DNA from: Sphingobacteruim zhuxiongii
Lineage (GTDB): Bacteria; Bacteroidota; Bacteroidia; Sphingobacteriales; Sphingobacteriaceae
Length of the DNA stretch: 64,000 nt
NCBI RefSeq assembly: GCF_009557615.1
Contig: NZ_CP045652.1
Span: 1,302,001 to 1,366,000, forward strand
Reading direction: 5' to 3'
The translations under genes and the position numbers were made by a program. Below, one piece after another: positions 28,934 through 36,181 of this stretch. The stretch's first letter is position 1. Every line of letters begins with the position of its first letter. Below the pieces are notes generated by a model that saw nothing but the letters and a program-made list of their open reading frames with translations, did not search any database and had not been told where the DNA came from.

Positions 28934-29749
28934 ATGAACATTCTGAAAAGTAAGCGTAAAGTTTCTTTAGTGTTAGGTAGTGGGGGAGCTCGAGGTCTAG
29001 TACAGATTGGAGTTATACGAAGTTTAGAAGAAAAAGGATATGAAATTGATGAGGTAGTCGGTTGTTCGATTGGCGCTCTAATTGGCGCAGCCTATGTTGA
29101 GGGAAGATTAAACGAACTAGAGGAATGGATGCTATCTATTAATCGCTCCACAATATTTAAGCTGTTGGATTTTACCAATCCAAAGTTTGGTTTGTTAAAA
29201 GGAGAAAAGGTTTTTGAATCCCTAAAAGATATATTTCCCGACAAGAATATTGAGGACATGGATATCCCGTTTCGAGCGATTGCTACAGATATTAAAAATG
29301 AAAAAGAAGTCGTTTTTGATAAGGGTTCAGTCTATAAAGCTATTCGCGCATCTATCGCTATCCCGGCAGTATTTACTAGTGTTTTAGCTGATGATATAAG
29401 CTTAGTCGATGGTGGCGTCGTTAATCCCTTACCAATAAATTTTGTAAAGCGTAAGCGTCGAAATATAATTGTTGCAGTCAATTTGGATGGAAAGCCAAGT
29501 GCAAGATATGGCGCTATTCCTTTTGATAAGCCTTTGAATTCAATTGGGATGCTCCAAGAAGCTTATTTCGTTATGCGCAGGAAATTAGCGCAACTCTCTG
29601 TGGAATTATATAAACCGGACTACGTTATCAATATACCGCACAATATCGCAGGTCTCTGGGATTATGATAAAGCCGAGAATCTCATAGCGCAAGGTAGAGC
29701 ATTGACCGATCGTGTCGTGCCGGCATCATCCTATAAAAAGAAGGAATAA
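28934..29749 (+). CDS. Patatin-like phospholipase (RssA/YchK type)
   Basis: A 271-aa cytoplasmic serine lipase with the patatin fold. The oxyanion hole is GSGGARG (residues 17-23), the nucleophile elbow is GCSIGA (Ser near residue 45) and the catalytic aspartate is in DGGVVNPLP near residue 161. The family hydrolyses phospholipid acyl esters, though many bacterial members lack a known substrate. Length matches the short RssA-like branch, with no transmembrane or barrel extension. It is divergent from the TetR operon with a leader of about 105 nt. The TACTTTTG half of the operator lies on its strand but has no -33 partner. Confidence 0.92.
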   Translation: MNILKSKRKVSLVLGSGGARGLVQIGVIRSLEEKGYEIDEVVGCSIGALIGAAYVEGRLNELEEWMLSINRSTIFKLLDFTNPKFGLLKGEKVFESLKDIFPDKNIEDMDIPFRAIATDIKNEKEVVFDKGSVYKAIRASIAIPAVFTSVLADDISLVDGGVVNPLPINFVKRKRRNIIVAVNLDGKPSARYGAIPFDKPLNSIGMLQEAYFVMRRKLAQLSVELYKPDYVINIPHNIAGLWDYDKAENLIAQGRALTDRVVPASSYKKKE

Positions 29750-29755
29750 ATCAAA

Positions 29756-29800
29756 AAAAATAGCGGAGGAACGTTGTAATCGTTCCTCCGCTATTTTTAT
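29756..29800. terminator. Bidirectional terminator
   Basis: Perfect 18-bp arms AAAAATAGCGGAGGAACG / CGTTCCTCCGCTATTTTT with a TTGTAAT loop between the patatin (plus) and alpha/beta-hydrolase (minus) genes. Confidence 0.92.
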
Positions 29801-29809
29801 ATGTAAAAC

Positions 29810-30637
29810 TTATATTTTTTCTTGTAAAAAAGTATTCATGTTAAGATTGAACTTCTCAACGTCTTCCAAATTAGGAAGATGTCCGCAGTGTTCAAACTCC
29901 AAGTAAGTCGCTCCTTTAATCTTTTTTGCTAATTCCCCCATCAGCTCAGCAGGGGTAATCTTATCTTCTTTGCCGCGAATAACAAGTGTTGGAACCTTGA
30001 TATCAGCCAATACGTCTGTGGTGTCAGTTCGAGCGGCCAGAGCTAGCAAGGTGGCGCAAATTGAAGATATGCTATTCCTTCGGATACTACTTTTGATTAA
30101 CTCAACAGCATCAGGTTTATCCTCTACAGAACGAGGAGAAAAGACATTGCCAATAAAACCAATAGCATAGGGGCGGCGTCCATGTTGTAATACAGCTTGA
30201 ACAGCGTCAAAGCGCTTTTGTTTGCCTGCGTTGTCATCTGCCTTACTATGTGTATCGCATAAAATCAATCCACTAATCTTCTCCGGAAATAGCTGATAAG
30301 CGCGAAGCGCAATATATCCGCCCATAGAAATACCGCAAAGTACAGCGCTCTCAATCTCTAACTTCCGCATAAAAGCACCTAAGTCCTTCGCAAAAACATC
30401 AATCGAAAAGAAACCGTGACCTTTGGTACTATTACCATGTCCTCGAATATCCACAGCAATACCGGTAATATTATCCTCTAAACTCTCCAGTTGATCACGC
30501 CACATATTTTTATTGAAGGGGAAGCCATGCAGAAAAATGATCGTTTTCTCGGGAGTTTCTGTCGCTTTTTTAATGTGATAGGCAATACTTAAATCACCAA
30601 CTCTAATTTTATTGCTCTTAATTATACGTTCCGCCAT
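29810..30637 (-). CDS. Alpha/beta hydrolase
   Basis: A 275-aa alpha/beta-hydrolase-fold enzyme. The oxyanion motif is FLHGFPFNKNMW, the nucleophile elbow GISMGGYIAL (Ser near residue 104), the acid DIKVPTLVIRGKEDKI (Asp near residue 235) and the terminal histidine EHCGHLPNLE. Motif spacing is that of the 3-oxoadipate-enol-lactonase / BioH-like branch, but no pathway neighbours exist to name a substrate, and esterase, lactonase or haloperoxidase roles are all open. Cytoplasmic; monocistronic. Confidence 0.88.
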   Translation of the reverse strand: MAERIIKSNKIRVGDLSIAYHIKKATETPEKTIIFLHGFPFNKNMWRDQLESLEDNITGIAVDIRGHGNSTKGHGFFSIDVFAKDLGAFMRKLEIESAVLCGISMGGYIALRAYQLFPEKISGLILCDTHSKADDNAGKQKRFDAVQAVLQHGRRPYAIGFIGNVFSPRSVEDKPDAVELIKSSIRRNSISSICATLLALAARTDTTDVLADIKVPTLVIRGKEDKITPAELMGELAKKIKGATYLEFEHCGHLPNLEDVEKFNLNMNTFLQEKI

Positions 30638-30710
30638 AATTGTAAATATATTAAAATCAACAATATGTAGAAAAGATAGTTTTGAAATGAATTAAAAAAT
30701 TAAAAAAGGA

Positions 30711-30741
30711 TTTGGAAAAAATAAAAAAGTCACGATATTTG
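30711..30741 (+). promoter_or_regulatory. Promoter of the first tRNA-Arg gene
   Basis: TTTG (30711-30714), 19-nt spacer, then GATATTTG (30734-30741), one base off the -7 consensus. It lies about 33 nt before the tRNA. Confidence 0.6.
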
Positions 30742-30773
30742 CCTCACCACAAAGGGACATCGTTCCCAATAAT

Positions 30774-30847
30774 GCGCTCATAGCTTAATTGGATAGAGCA
30801 CCTGACTACGGATCAGGAGGTTAGGGGTTCGACTCCCTTTGAGCGCA
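30774..30847 (+). tRNA. tRNA-Arg (anticodon ACG), copy 1
   Basis: A 74-nt cloverleaf: acceptor arm GCGCTCA/TGAGCGC with discriminator A, D-arm with TAGCTTAATTGGATAGAG, anticodon arm CCTGA-CTACGGA-TCAGG (anticodon ACG, normally modified to ICG to read CGU/CGC/CGA), and T-arm AGGGG-TTCGACT-CCCTT. The 3' CCA is not encoded. It is identical to the copy at 31247-31320. No obvious terminator follows, so it may be read into the next promoter region. Confidence 0.97.
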
Positions 30848-31246
30848 CATTTTTCCCTCAAAATTTCGAAAATACACTAAAAGCATTCCCACTGATTTAT
30901 TGCAGAAATAGGTATTTCTTGAAATTGCTTAGTGAACCTACTTTGGCATAAAATCGAAGATGACCTAATCCTATACGCTATAATCCAAATGCTTTCTAAA
31001 TCTTTTAATGGGGTTTCGATAACACTCGACTAGCATATATGAATAGCAGGAAAGGTTGTTCTTGAATCCCATCATAAAACTGATATCTCTGTCTGGAATC
31101 GATGCTCTGCATACTCGTAAAATTTATTTTCCTCAATACATGGAACTTAGCTCAAAATGTAAAAAAAAGTTTTGCTCGGCAGATAATTTCCGTATATTTG
31201 CATCACCAAAACAGAAAAGGCACTAAGTCGAGACGTAATGGTTGCC
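30848..31246. other. Spacer between the two tRNA-Arg genes
   Basis: About 400 nt with stops in all frames; I see no gene and no repeat beyond the two tRNAs and the promoter of the second (31171-31200). Confidence 0.5.
31171..31200 (+). promoter_or_regulatory. Promoter of the second tRNA-Arg gene
   Basis: TTTG (31171-31174), 18-nt spacer, TATATTTG (31193-31200): a near-perfect Bacteroidota promoter about 47 nt upstream of the tRNA, showing that the second copy has its own start. Confidence 0.75.
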
Positions 31247-31320
31247 GCGCTCATAGCTTAATTGGATAGAGCACCTGACTACGGATCAGGAGGTTAGGGG
31301 TTCGACTCCCTTTGAGCGCA
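31247..31320 (+). tRNA. tRNA-Arg (anticodon ACG), copy 2
   Basis: Same 74-nt sequence as 30774-30847 with no difference seen. It has its own promoter and is followed by a hairpin terminator. Two copies of this isoacceptor fit a genome that uses CGT as the main arginine codon, as the ORFs here do. Confidence 0.97.
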
Positions 31321-31328
31321 CTGAAAGG

Positions 31329-31366
31329 AAGCCTAATTCTTAAGCGGAATTAGGCTTTTATTTTTT
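31329..31366 (+). terminator. Terminator of the second tRNA-Arg gene
   Basis: Hairpin AAGCCTAATTC / GAATTAGGCTT followed by a T-rich tail, 9 nt after the tRNA and before adk. Confidence 0.85.
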
Positions 31367-31395
31367 ATCTTGAAAAATAAAAATAACAACAAACT

Positions 31396-31965
31396 ATGCT
31401 AAACCTTGTATTATTCGGACCTCCAGGAGCAGGAAAAGGCACTCAATCAGCTAAATTGATCGAAAAATATGGATTACACCATATCTCAACAGGTGATATT
31501 TTTCGTGCACACATTCAAAATCAAACTGATCTAGGAAAACAAGTAAGTCAAATTATTGCTGACGGTAATTTGGTGCCTGATTCTATCACAATTGCAATGT
31601 TAGAAGAAGAGATCAAACAAAATCCAGACGCTAAGGGCTTTATTTTTGATGGCTTTCCTCGTACAGTTGCACAAGCTGAAGCGCTAGATGCTTTTTTAGA
31701 GTCAAATAATACAGCAATATCAGGGGTAGTAGCATTAGATGTTGATGAAACAGAATTAACACAGCGTATTGCTAAGCGTCAGGAAATATCTGGACGCGCA
31801 GACGATGCTGCTGACAAATTGAAAAAACGAATCGAAGAATATTTCGGAAAAACAATTCACGTACTTCCTTACTACGAAGGTCAAAATAAATTGACTAAAG
31901 TAAATGGTATCGGTGATATTGAAGAAATCTTCAATAACCTAACGGCGGTTATCGATCGTTATTAA
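31396..31965 (+). CDS. adk: Adenylate kinase
   Basis: Adk equilibrates ATP + AMP with 2 ADP. The 189-aa protein is the short form: P-loop GPPGAGKGTQ (8-17), AMP-binding HHISTGDIFR and GFIFDGFPRTVAQAEAL, and a short lid, since residues around RQEISGRADDAADKLKKR replace the 25-30-residue zinc/LID insertion of the E. coli type enzyme. Such lid-less forms are usual in Bacteroidota. It is followed 21 nt later by obgE, and the two are probably co-transcribed, as often seen in the phylum. Confidence 0.96.
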   Translation: MLNLVLFGPPGAGKGTQSAKLIEKYGLHHISTGDIFRAHIQNQTDLGKQVSQIIADGNLVPDSITIAMLEEEIKQNPDAKGFIFDGFPRTVAQAEALDAFLESNNTAISGVVALDVDETELTQRIAKRQEISGRADDAADKLKKRIEEYFGKTIHVLPYYEGQNKLTKVNGIGDIEEIFNNLTAVIDRY

Positions 31966-31986
31966 TAAAATAAATTTAGAGGGTTA

Positions 31987-32985
31987 ATGGCGCAGGGGTC
32001 AAATTTCGTTGATTATGTAAAGGTTTGCTGTCGCTCTGGACATGGAGGTGCAGGGTCAGCTCATTTGCACCGTGATAAATTCACGGCAAAAGGTGGGCCT
32101 GATGGAGGCGATGGTGGCCGTGGTGGGCATATTATATTAAAAGGTTCAACACAACACTGGACACTTTTACACTTAAAATTCCGCAAGCATATTATTGCCG
32201 AAAGTGGTGATCCAGGTGGTTCAGCATTACGCTCTGGGGCAACAGGGAGAGATGAAATATTAGAAGTTCCTCTTGGTACAGTTGCAAAAAATGCCGAAAC
32301 GGGTGAAGTTTTATTCGAGATTACCGAAGATGGTGAGACTAAAATCTTAACAGCAGGTGGTCGCGGAGGACTCGGTAACTGGCACTTTAAATCTTCGACC
32401 GTGCAAACCCCACGCTTTTCGCAACCAGGGATGCCAGGGAAAGAAGAATGGATTATCCTCGAGTTAAAAGTCCTTGCGGATGTTGGCTTAGTAGGATTTC
32501 CAAATGCAGGAAAGTCAACTTTACTTTCTGTCGTATCTGCAGCGAAGCCAGAAATCGCAGATTATCCTTTCACAACGATTGTTCCCAACTTAGGTATTGT
32601 AGGTTATCGTGATAACAAATCATTTGTTATGGCTGATATTCCTGGAATTATTGAGGGAGCTTCAGAAGGTAAGGGATTAGGGCATCGTTTCTTGCGTCAT
32701 ATTGAACGAAACTCCGTTTTACTGTTTATGGTACCCGCGGATACTGATCGTACAATTGCGGAGGAATATGAGATCCTATTGAATGAATTAACTGCATATA
32801 ATCCCGAGTTATTGGATAAGCCAAAACTACTAGCCATTACGAAGTCTGATATGTTAGACGAGGAATTGGAAAGAGAAATGGAGTTGCAAGTTCCGAAAGG
32901 AATGCCGCATGTATTTATCTCCTCGGTAACCGGAAAGAATATACAGCAACTGAAAGATTTAATCTGGAAAGAAATTAACAAATAA
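31987..32985 (+). CDS. obgE: GTPase ObgE/CgtA
   Basis: Obg is an essential ribosome-associated GTPase acting in large-subunit assembly and the stringent response. The 332-aa protein has the glycine-rich Obg fold ([25 protein letters not shown]) at 1-160. The G domain follows with G1 GFPNAGKST, the switch-I threonine in YPFTT, G3 DIPGIIEGA and G4 ITKSD (in place of NKxD). It ends after the G domain without the variable C-terminal OCT extension. The start ATG 31987 lies shortly after the adk stop, and a UUCG tetraloop terminator follows the stop. Confidence 0.96.
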   Translation: MAQGSNFVDYVKVCCRSGHGGAGSAHLHRDKFTAKGGPDGGDGGRGGHIILKGSTQHWTLLHLKFRKHIIAESGDPGGSALRSGATGRDEILEVPLGTVAKNAETGEVLFEITEDGETKILTAGGRGGLGNWHFKSSTVQTPRFSQPGMPGKEEWIILELKVLADVGLVGFPNAGKSTLLSVVSAAKPEIADYPFTTIVPNLGIVGYRDNKSFVMADIPGIIEGASEGKGLGHRFLRHIERNSVLLFMVPADTDRTIAEEYEILLNELTAYNPELLDKPKLLAITKSDMLDEELEREMELQVPKGMPHVFISSVTGKNIQQLKDLIWKEINK

Positions 32986-32989
32986 TATT

Positions 32990-33013
32990 AAAGCAACTTC
33001 GGTTGCTTTTTTT
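32990..33013 (+). terminator. Terminator of adk-obgE
   Basis: AAAGCAAC-TTCG-GTTGCTTT, an 8-bp stem closed by a UUCG tetraloop and followed by T's, immediately after the obgE stop. Confidence 0.92.
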
Positions 33014-33028
33014 ATGTATTTTGCTCTC

Positions 33029-33802
33029 ATGGACTTATCGCTTAAAGACTTCTTAGATAAAAAGGTTGAAGAGTTTAACACCCCCGATTTTATACCTTCC
33101 GATCCAATCAGCATCCCACATCGCTTTAGTAAAAAGCAAGATATTGAGATTATGGGTTTCTTTGCAAGTATCCTTGCTTGGGGGCAGCGAAAAACAATCA
33201 TAAATAAGTGTGTTGAGTTAGCTGAGCGAATGGATAATGCACCGCACGACTTCATTCTAAATCATCAAGAACAAGACTTAAAGAAGCTGTTGGAGTTTAA
33301 GCACCGAACGTTCAACGACACAGATTTGCTTTATTTTATATCCTTCTTTAAGCAACATTATCTTCGCTATGATTCCCTGGAAGATGCATTTCTCCAAGCT
33401 CCTTTCACTTCAGACTTTAACCGAGTGGAACAGGCTTTAATCAGCTTTCGATCCTATTTTTTCTCCTTACCCGACTTTCCTATTCGAACCAGAAAACATA
33501 TTAGTTCGCCGCTCAAAAAGTCAAGTTGTAAACGCCTGAACATGTTTCTACGCTGGATGGTTCGAAAAGATAATAGGGGCGTTGATTTCGGAATATGGAA
33601 CACGTTAGAGCCACGTGATTTAATATGCCCTTGTGATGTGCATGTCGAACGTGTCGCTCGAAAATTTGGATTAATACAAAGCGATAAGGTAAATTGGAAG
33701 ACCGCCCTAGAGCTAACGGAGAATTTGCGTGAATTAGACCCTTTAGATCCCGTCAAGTACGACTTTGCGCTATTTGGAATAGGTGTAGTGGGGGAGATGT
33801 AA
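33029..33802 (+). CDS. TIGR02757-family protein, function unknown
   Basis: A 257-aa protein recognised as TIGR02757 from its N-terminal block (IPSDPISIPHRF followed by DIEIMGFFASILAWGQRKTII), the MFLRWMVRKDNRGVDFG segment and the C-terminal GVVGEM ending. The family is widespread in Bacteroidota and resembles Ogg-type HhH DNA glycosylases in its conserved cluster order, but no activity is established. ATG 33029 is used; the frame's ATG at 33014 lies in the T-run of the upstream terminator. It converges on the GNAT gene with only 6 nt between the stop codons. Confidence 0.88.
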   Translation: MDLSLKDFLDKKVEEFNTPDFIPSDPISIPHRFSKKQDIEIMGFFASILAWGQRKTIINKCVELAERMDNAPHDFILNHQEQDLKKLLEFKHRTFNDTDLLYFISFFKQHYLRYDSLEDAFLQAPFTSDFNRVEQALISFRSYFFSLPDFPIRTRKHISSPLKKSSCKRLNMFLRWMVRKDNRGVDFGIWNTLEPRDLICPCDVHVERVARKFGLIQSDKVNWKTALELTENLRELDPLDPVKYDFALFGIGVVGEM

Positions 33803-33808
33803 AATGGA

Positions 33809-34243
33809 TTACAAGAGCTTAAACATCTCTTTATGGGGGCCGATTCCTGGAATATCAAATTCGTCTGACATATATTCAAAACCTAAACTTTCATAGAAAG
33901 GATAAGCCACTTCGCGCGCATTAAACCAGAAATAGGGAACATGCAATTGATTCTTAATATGTTCCATTGCTGCTAACATCAATTGCTTCGCGTAGCCTTT
34001 GCGTCGCGCTTCAGGGTGTGTAGCCATGCCGCGCAATCGATATGCTTCGTGTGGAAGCTTAGGATGCCGCTCTTTTTGACAGGTTAAGACGCAAACCAAC
34101 TTATTGTTTTCATCAAAGTAGCCAAGATGGAAGGTTTCTGGAAGTAAATCCTGTGGATTGATACATTCCTGTTCTGCTAAGCCATTACGTAGCACTAAGC
34201 TACGCAAGGCTAATGTGTCTTGTAATGAGATAAAGCGTATCAT
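33809..34243 (-). CDS. GNAT-family N-acetyltransferase
   Basis: A 144-aa acetyl-CoA-dependent acetyltransferase. The coenzyme A pyrophosphate loop is visible as LRGMATHPEARRKGYAKQL, and the C-terminal substrate region is WFNAREVAYPFYESLGFEYM, with the closing GPHKEMFKLL. This size and the closing sequence match the ElaA / YjcF-like group. It overlaps the stop of gapA by four bases (ATGA), so it is translated from the same messenger downstream of GAPDH. Substrate unknown; the link with glycolysis is only positional. Confidence 0.9.
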   Translation of the reverse strand: MIRFISLQDTLALRSLVLRNGLAEQECINPQDLLPETFHLGYFDENNKLVCVLTCQKERHPKLPHEAYRLRGMATHPEARRKGYAKQLMLAAMEHIKNQLHVPYFWFNAREVAYPFYESLGFEYMSDEFDIPGIGPHKEMFKLL

Positions 34244-35238
34244 TTTTTAGCTAATATTTCTAATAAATCAACTAAACGGTTGGAGTATCCAAACTCATTG
34301 TCATACCAACCAACTACTTTTACCAATCCACCCACGATACTCGTCAATTGCGAGTCAAATACACATGAGTAAGGGTTATTAATGATATCTACAGAAACAA
34401 TTGGATCTTCTGTATAATACAGTACGTTTTTAAGTTCATTATCCGCTGCCTCTTTGAACTTCATATTGATCTCCTCTACAGTTGTTGGCTTCGCGAGGGT
34501 ACATGTGAAATCGGTTAGCGAACCATTCAATACCGGAACGCGAATACCTGCACCACCTAGTTTTCCTTCCAAATGCTTAAACACATTTGTTATTGCTTTT
34601 GCGGCTCCCGTTGTTGTTGGAATAATGGAGGCTGATGCGGCTCTAGAACGGCGAAGATCGCGATGCGGAGCGTCATGTAAATTCTGATCTCCGGTCATCG
34701 AGTGCACTGTCGTAATATAGCCATCTTGGATTTCCCAATTTGCATCCAATATCTTAATTAGTGGTGCAACATTATTGGTAGTACAAGATGCATTGGAGAA
34801 GACAGGTGTTGACCAGTCAAAATCCGAGTCGTTAATACCCAAGACCACGGTTGGCACTTCTCTATCAGGCGATGGTGCTGAAATAATCACTTGTTTCGCA
34901 CCTGCTTGAATGTGTTGCTCTGCCTGTGCTCCCTTGACGAAGTGTCCGGTAGATTCTATAACGACATCTATTTTCAAATCTCCCCATGGAAGCTCCAATG
35001 GCGATTTCGAATTGAAGATATGAATCTTCTTTCCATCGACGTATAAATGGTGATCATCATGCTTGACATCCCGATGAAGGGGGCCGTGCACCGAATCATA
35101 TTTAAAAAGATGAGCAAGTGTTGCCGTATCTGCCAAATCATTGATCGCCACAATCTCGATAGCAGCGTTCTCACGATTTAGTAAGTTTCGCAAGGTATGT
35201 CGACCAATACGACCGAATCCATTAATGGCAATTCTCAT
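34240..35238 (-). CDS. gapA: Glyceraldehyde-3-phosphate dehydrogenase, type I
   Basis: GAPDH converts glyceraldehyde-3-phosphate to 1,3-bisphosphoglycerate in glycolysis. The 332-aa protein has the NAD fold INGFGRIGRHTLRNLL, the catalytic cysteine in NASCTTNNVAPL (about C151), the histidine in HSMTGDQNLHDAPH, and the WYDNEFGYSNRLVDL ending. Glycine-rich segments and S-loop (RRSRAASASIIPTTTGAA) are intact. It overlaps the upstream thioredoxin lipoprotein by one base (stop and start share the A) and the downstream GNAT by four, so it is the middle gene of a tight three-gene operon, an unusual setting for GAPDH. Confidence 0.95.
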   Translation of the reverse strand: MRIAINGFGRIGRHTLRNLLNRENAAIEIVAINDLADTATLAHLFKYDSVHGPLHRDVKHDDHHLYVDGKKIHIFNSKSPLELPWGDLKIDVVIESTGHFVKGAQAEQHIQAGAKQVIISAPSPDREVPTVVLGINDSDFDWSTPVFSNASCTTNNVAPLIKILDANWEIQDGYITTVHSMTGDQNLHDAPHRDLRRSRAASASIIPTTTGAAKAITNVFKHLEGKLGGAGIRVPVLNGSLTDFTCTLAKPTTVEEINMKFKEAADNELKNVLYYTEDPIVSVDIINNPYSCVFDSQLTSIVGGLVKVVGWYDNEFGYSNRLVDLLEILAKK

Positions 35239-35858
35239 TATTTTGTAAATGCTGCAATTACTTCCTCAATTGGTTTTTCACCTTCCCAATATGTTTTTAA
35301 TGCACCGTCCGCACCATATACATAATTTGCTGGGAATTGATTTGGAATATGGAATTTCTGAATGAAATCTTGATTTCTATCATAAAGCATCTCAACATTC
35401 GCTTTACCTTCTAACTCCTTACCGAAGGAAGTAAAGAAATTAGCCATTAATGCCGGATCATTCATCGATACATAGTAAACATTGATGTCTTTAATCTTTG
35501 CATAATTGCTTGAAAGTGCTGATGTTTCATGCTGACAGTGACCACATGAAGGGTCAAACATAATGAATACCGTGTTCTTTCCAGGCTTGATATCTGCTTT
35601 ACTAAATGCAATACCAGATTTTACCTTATAGAAATTAAAATCAGGAATACTTAAAACTGGCGCCTTTACTGCTGTTTGTTCCGGAGCGGTTGCCTGTGTA
35701 GTTGCTGTTTGCGAATGATCATGCCCTTCATGTCCAGCGGCGCTGTGATCATGACCAGCATGTGCATCAGCAGTTTCCTGCTTTGTCGTGGAATTATTAT
35801 TACAAGCAACGGTGCTTAAGGAGATAGCAAGAATGGGAATTAAGAACTTTGTTTTCAT
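35238..35858 (-). CDS. Histidine-rich thioredoxin-fold lipoprotein
   Basis: A 206-aa envelope protein: signal peptide MKTKFLIPILAISLSTVAC with lipidation at the Cys near residue 19, then a linker rich in His (HAGHDHSAAGHEGHDHS, residues about 33-49) that could bind Zn, Cu or Ni. A thioredoxin/TlpA-like domain follows with the redox motif FDPSCGHCQHETS (about 100-112) and the cis-proline segment HIPNQFPANYVYG. It probably handles disulfides or metals in the periplasm. It is the first gene of an operon with gapA and a GNAT; a function linking it to GAPDH is not evident. Confidence 0.88.
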   Translation of the reverse strand: MKTKFLIPILAISLSTVACNNNSTTKQETADAHAGHDHSAAGHEGHDHSQTATTQATAPEQTAVKAPVLSIPDFNFYKVKSGIAFSKADIKPGKNTVFIMFDPSCGHCQHETSALSSNYAKIKDINVYYVSMNDPALMANFFTSFGKELEGKANVEMLYDRNQDFIQKFHIPNQFPANYVYGADGALKTYWEGEKPIEEVIAAFTK

Positions 35859-36130
35859 ATCTGATTTTGTAAAATGTAAAACTAAGAAAAATAAGATAAT
35901 CGAAATAGCATTTAAAAGTATTTAGTCGCTTCTTGATTGCATTTAGACCTATAGCTGACAGAGGGAGCGGTCCGTAATGCTTTTGCTCGTTTTTAAAACG
36001 CTAGAAACAGTAGAAGAAGCGATTACCGTGCGAAACAGGCGATCCGATATTATTAGACCAATTCATTATGCTACTTTCCAAACTGAACGTAGCAAGAGCT
36101 TGTAATTAACGGATACTGTTTATTATAAAA
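35859..36130. other. Intergenic region upstream of the thioredoxin lipoprotein
   Basis: About 270 nt without a supported gene. It contains the presumed promoter of the minus-strand operon near 35859-35940 and a 44-codon open frame (35977-36111) that shows no gene features. The secDF terminator follows. Confidence 0.45.
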
Positions 36131-36172
36131 CAAAAAAGCCCGATTAGAATCCTAACCGGGCTTTTTGTTTTA
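36131..36172 (-). terminator. Terminator of secDF
   Basis: Hairpin AAAAAGCCCGATTAG / CTAACCGGGCTTTTT with one G-U pair, ten bases past the secDF stop, T-run on the minus strand. Confidence 0.9.
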
Positions 36173-36181
36173 TGTTTAAGC

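Noticed and set aside
35977..36111. Plus-strand 44-codon open frame
   Set aside because: Composition is not protein-like (many Arg/Ile runs), no ribosome-binding site, no family; too short to support.
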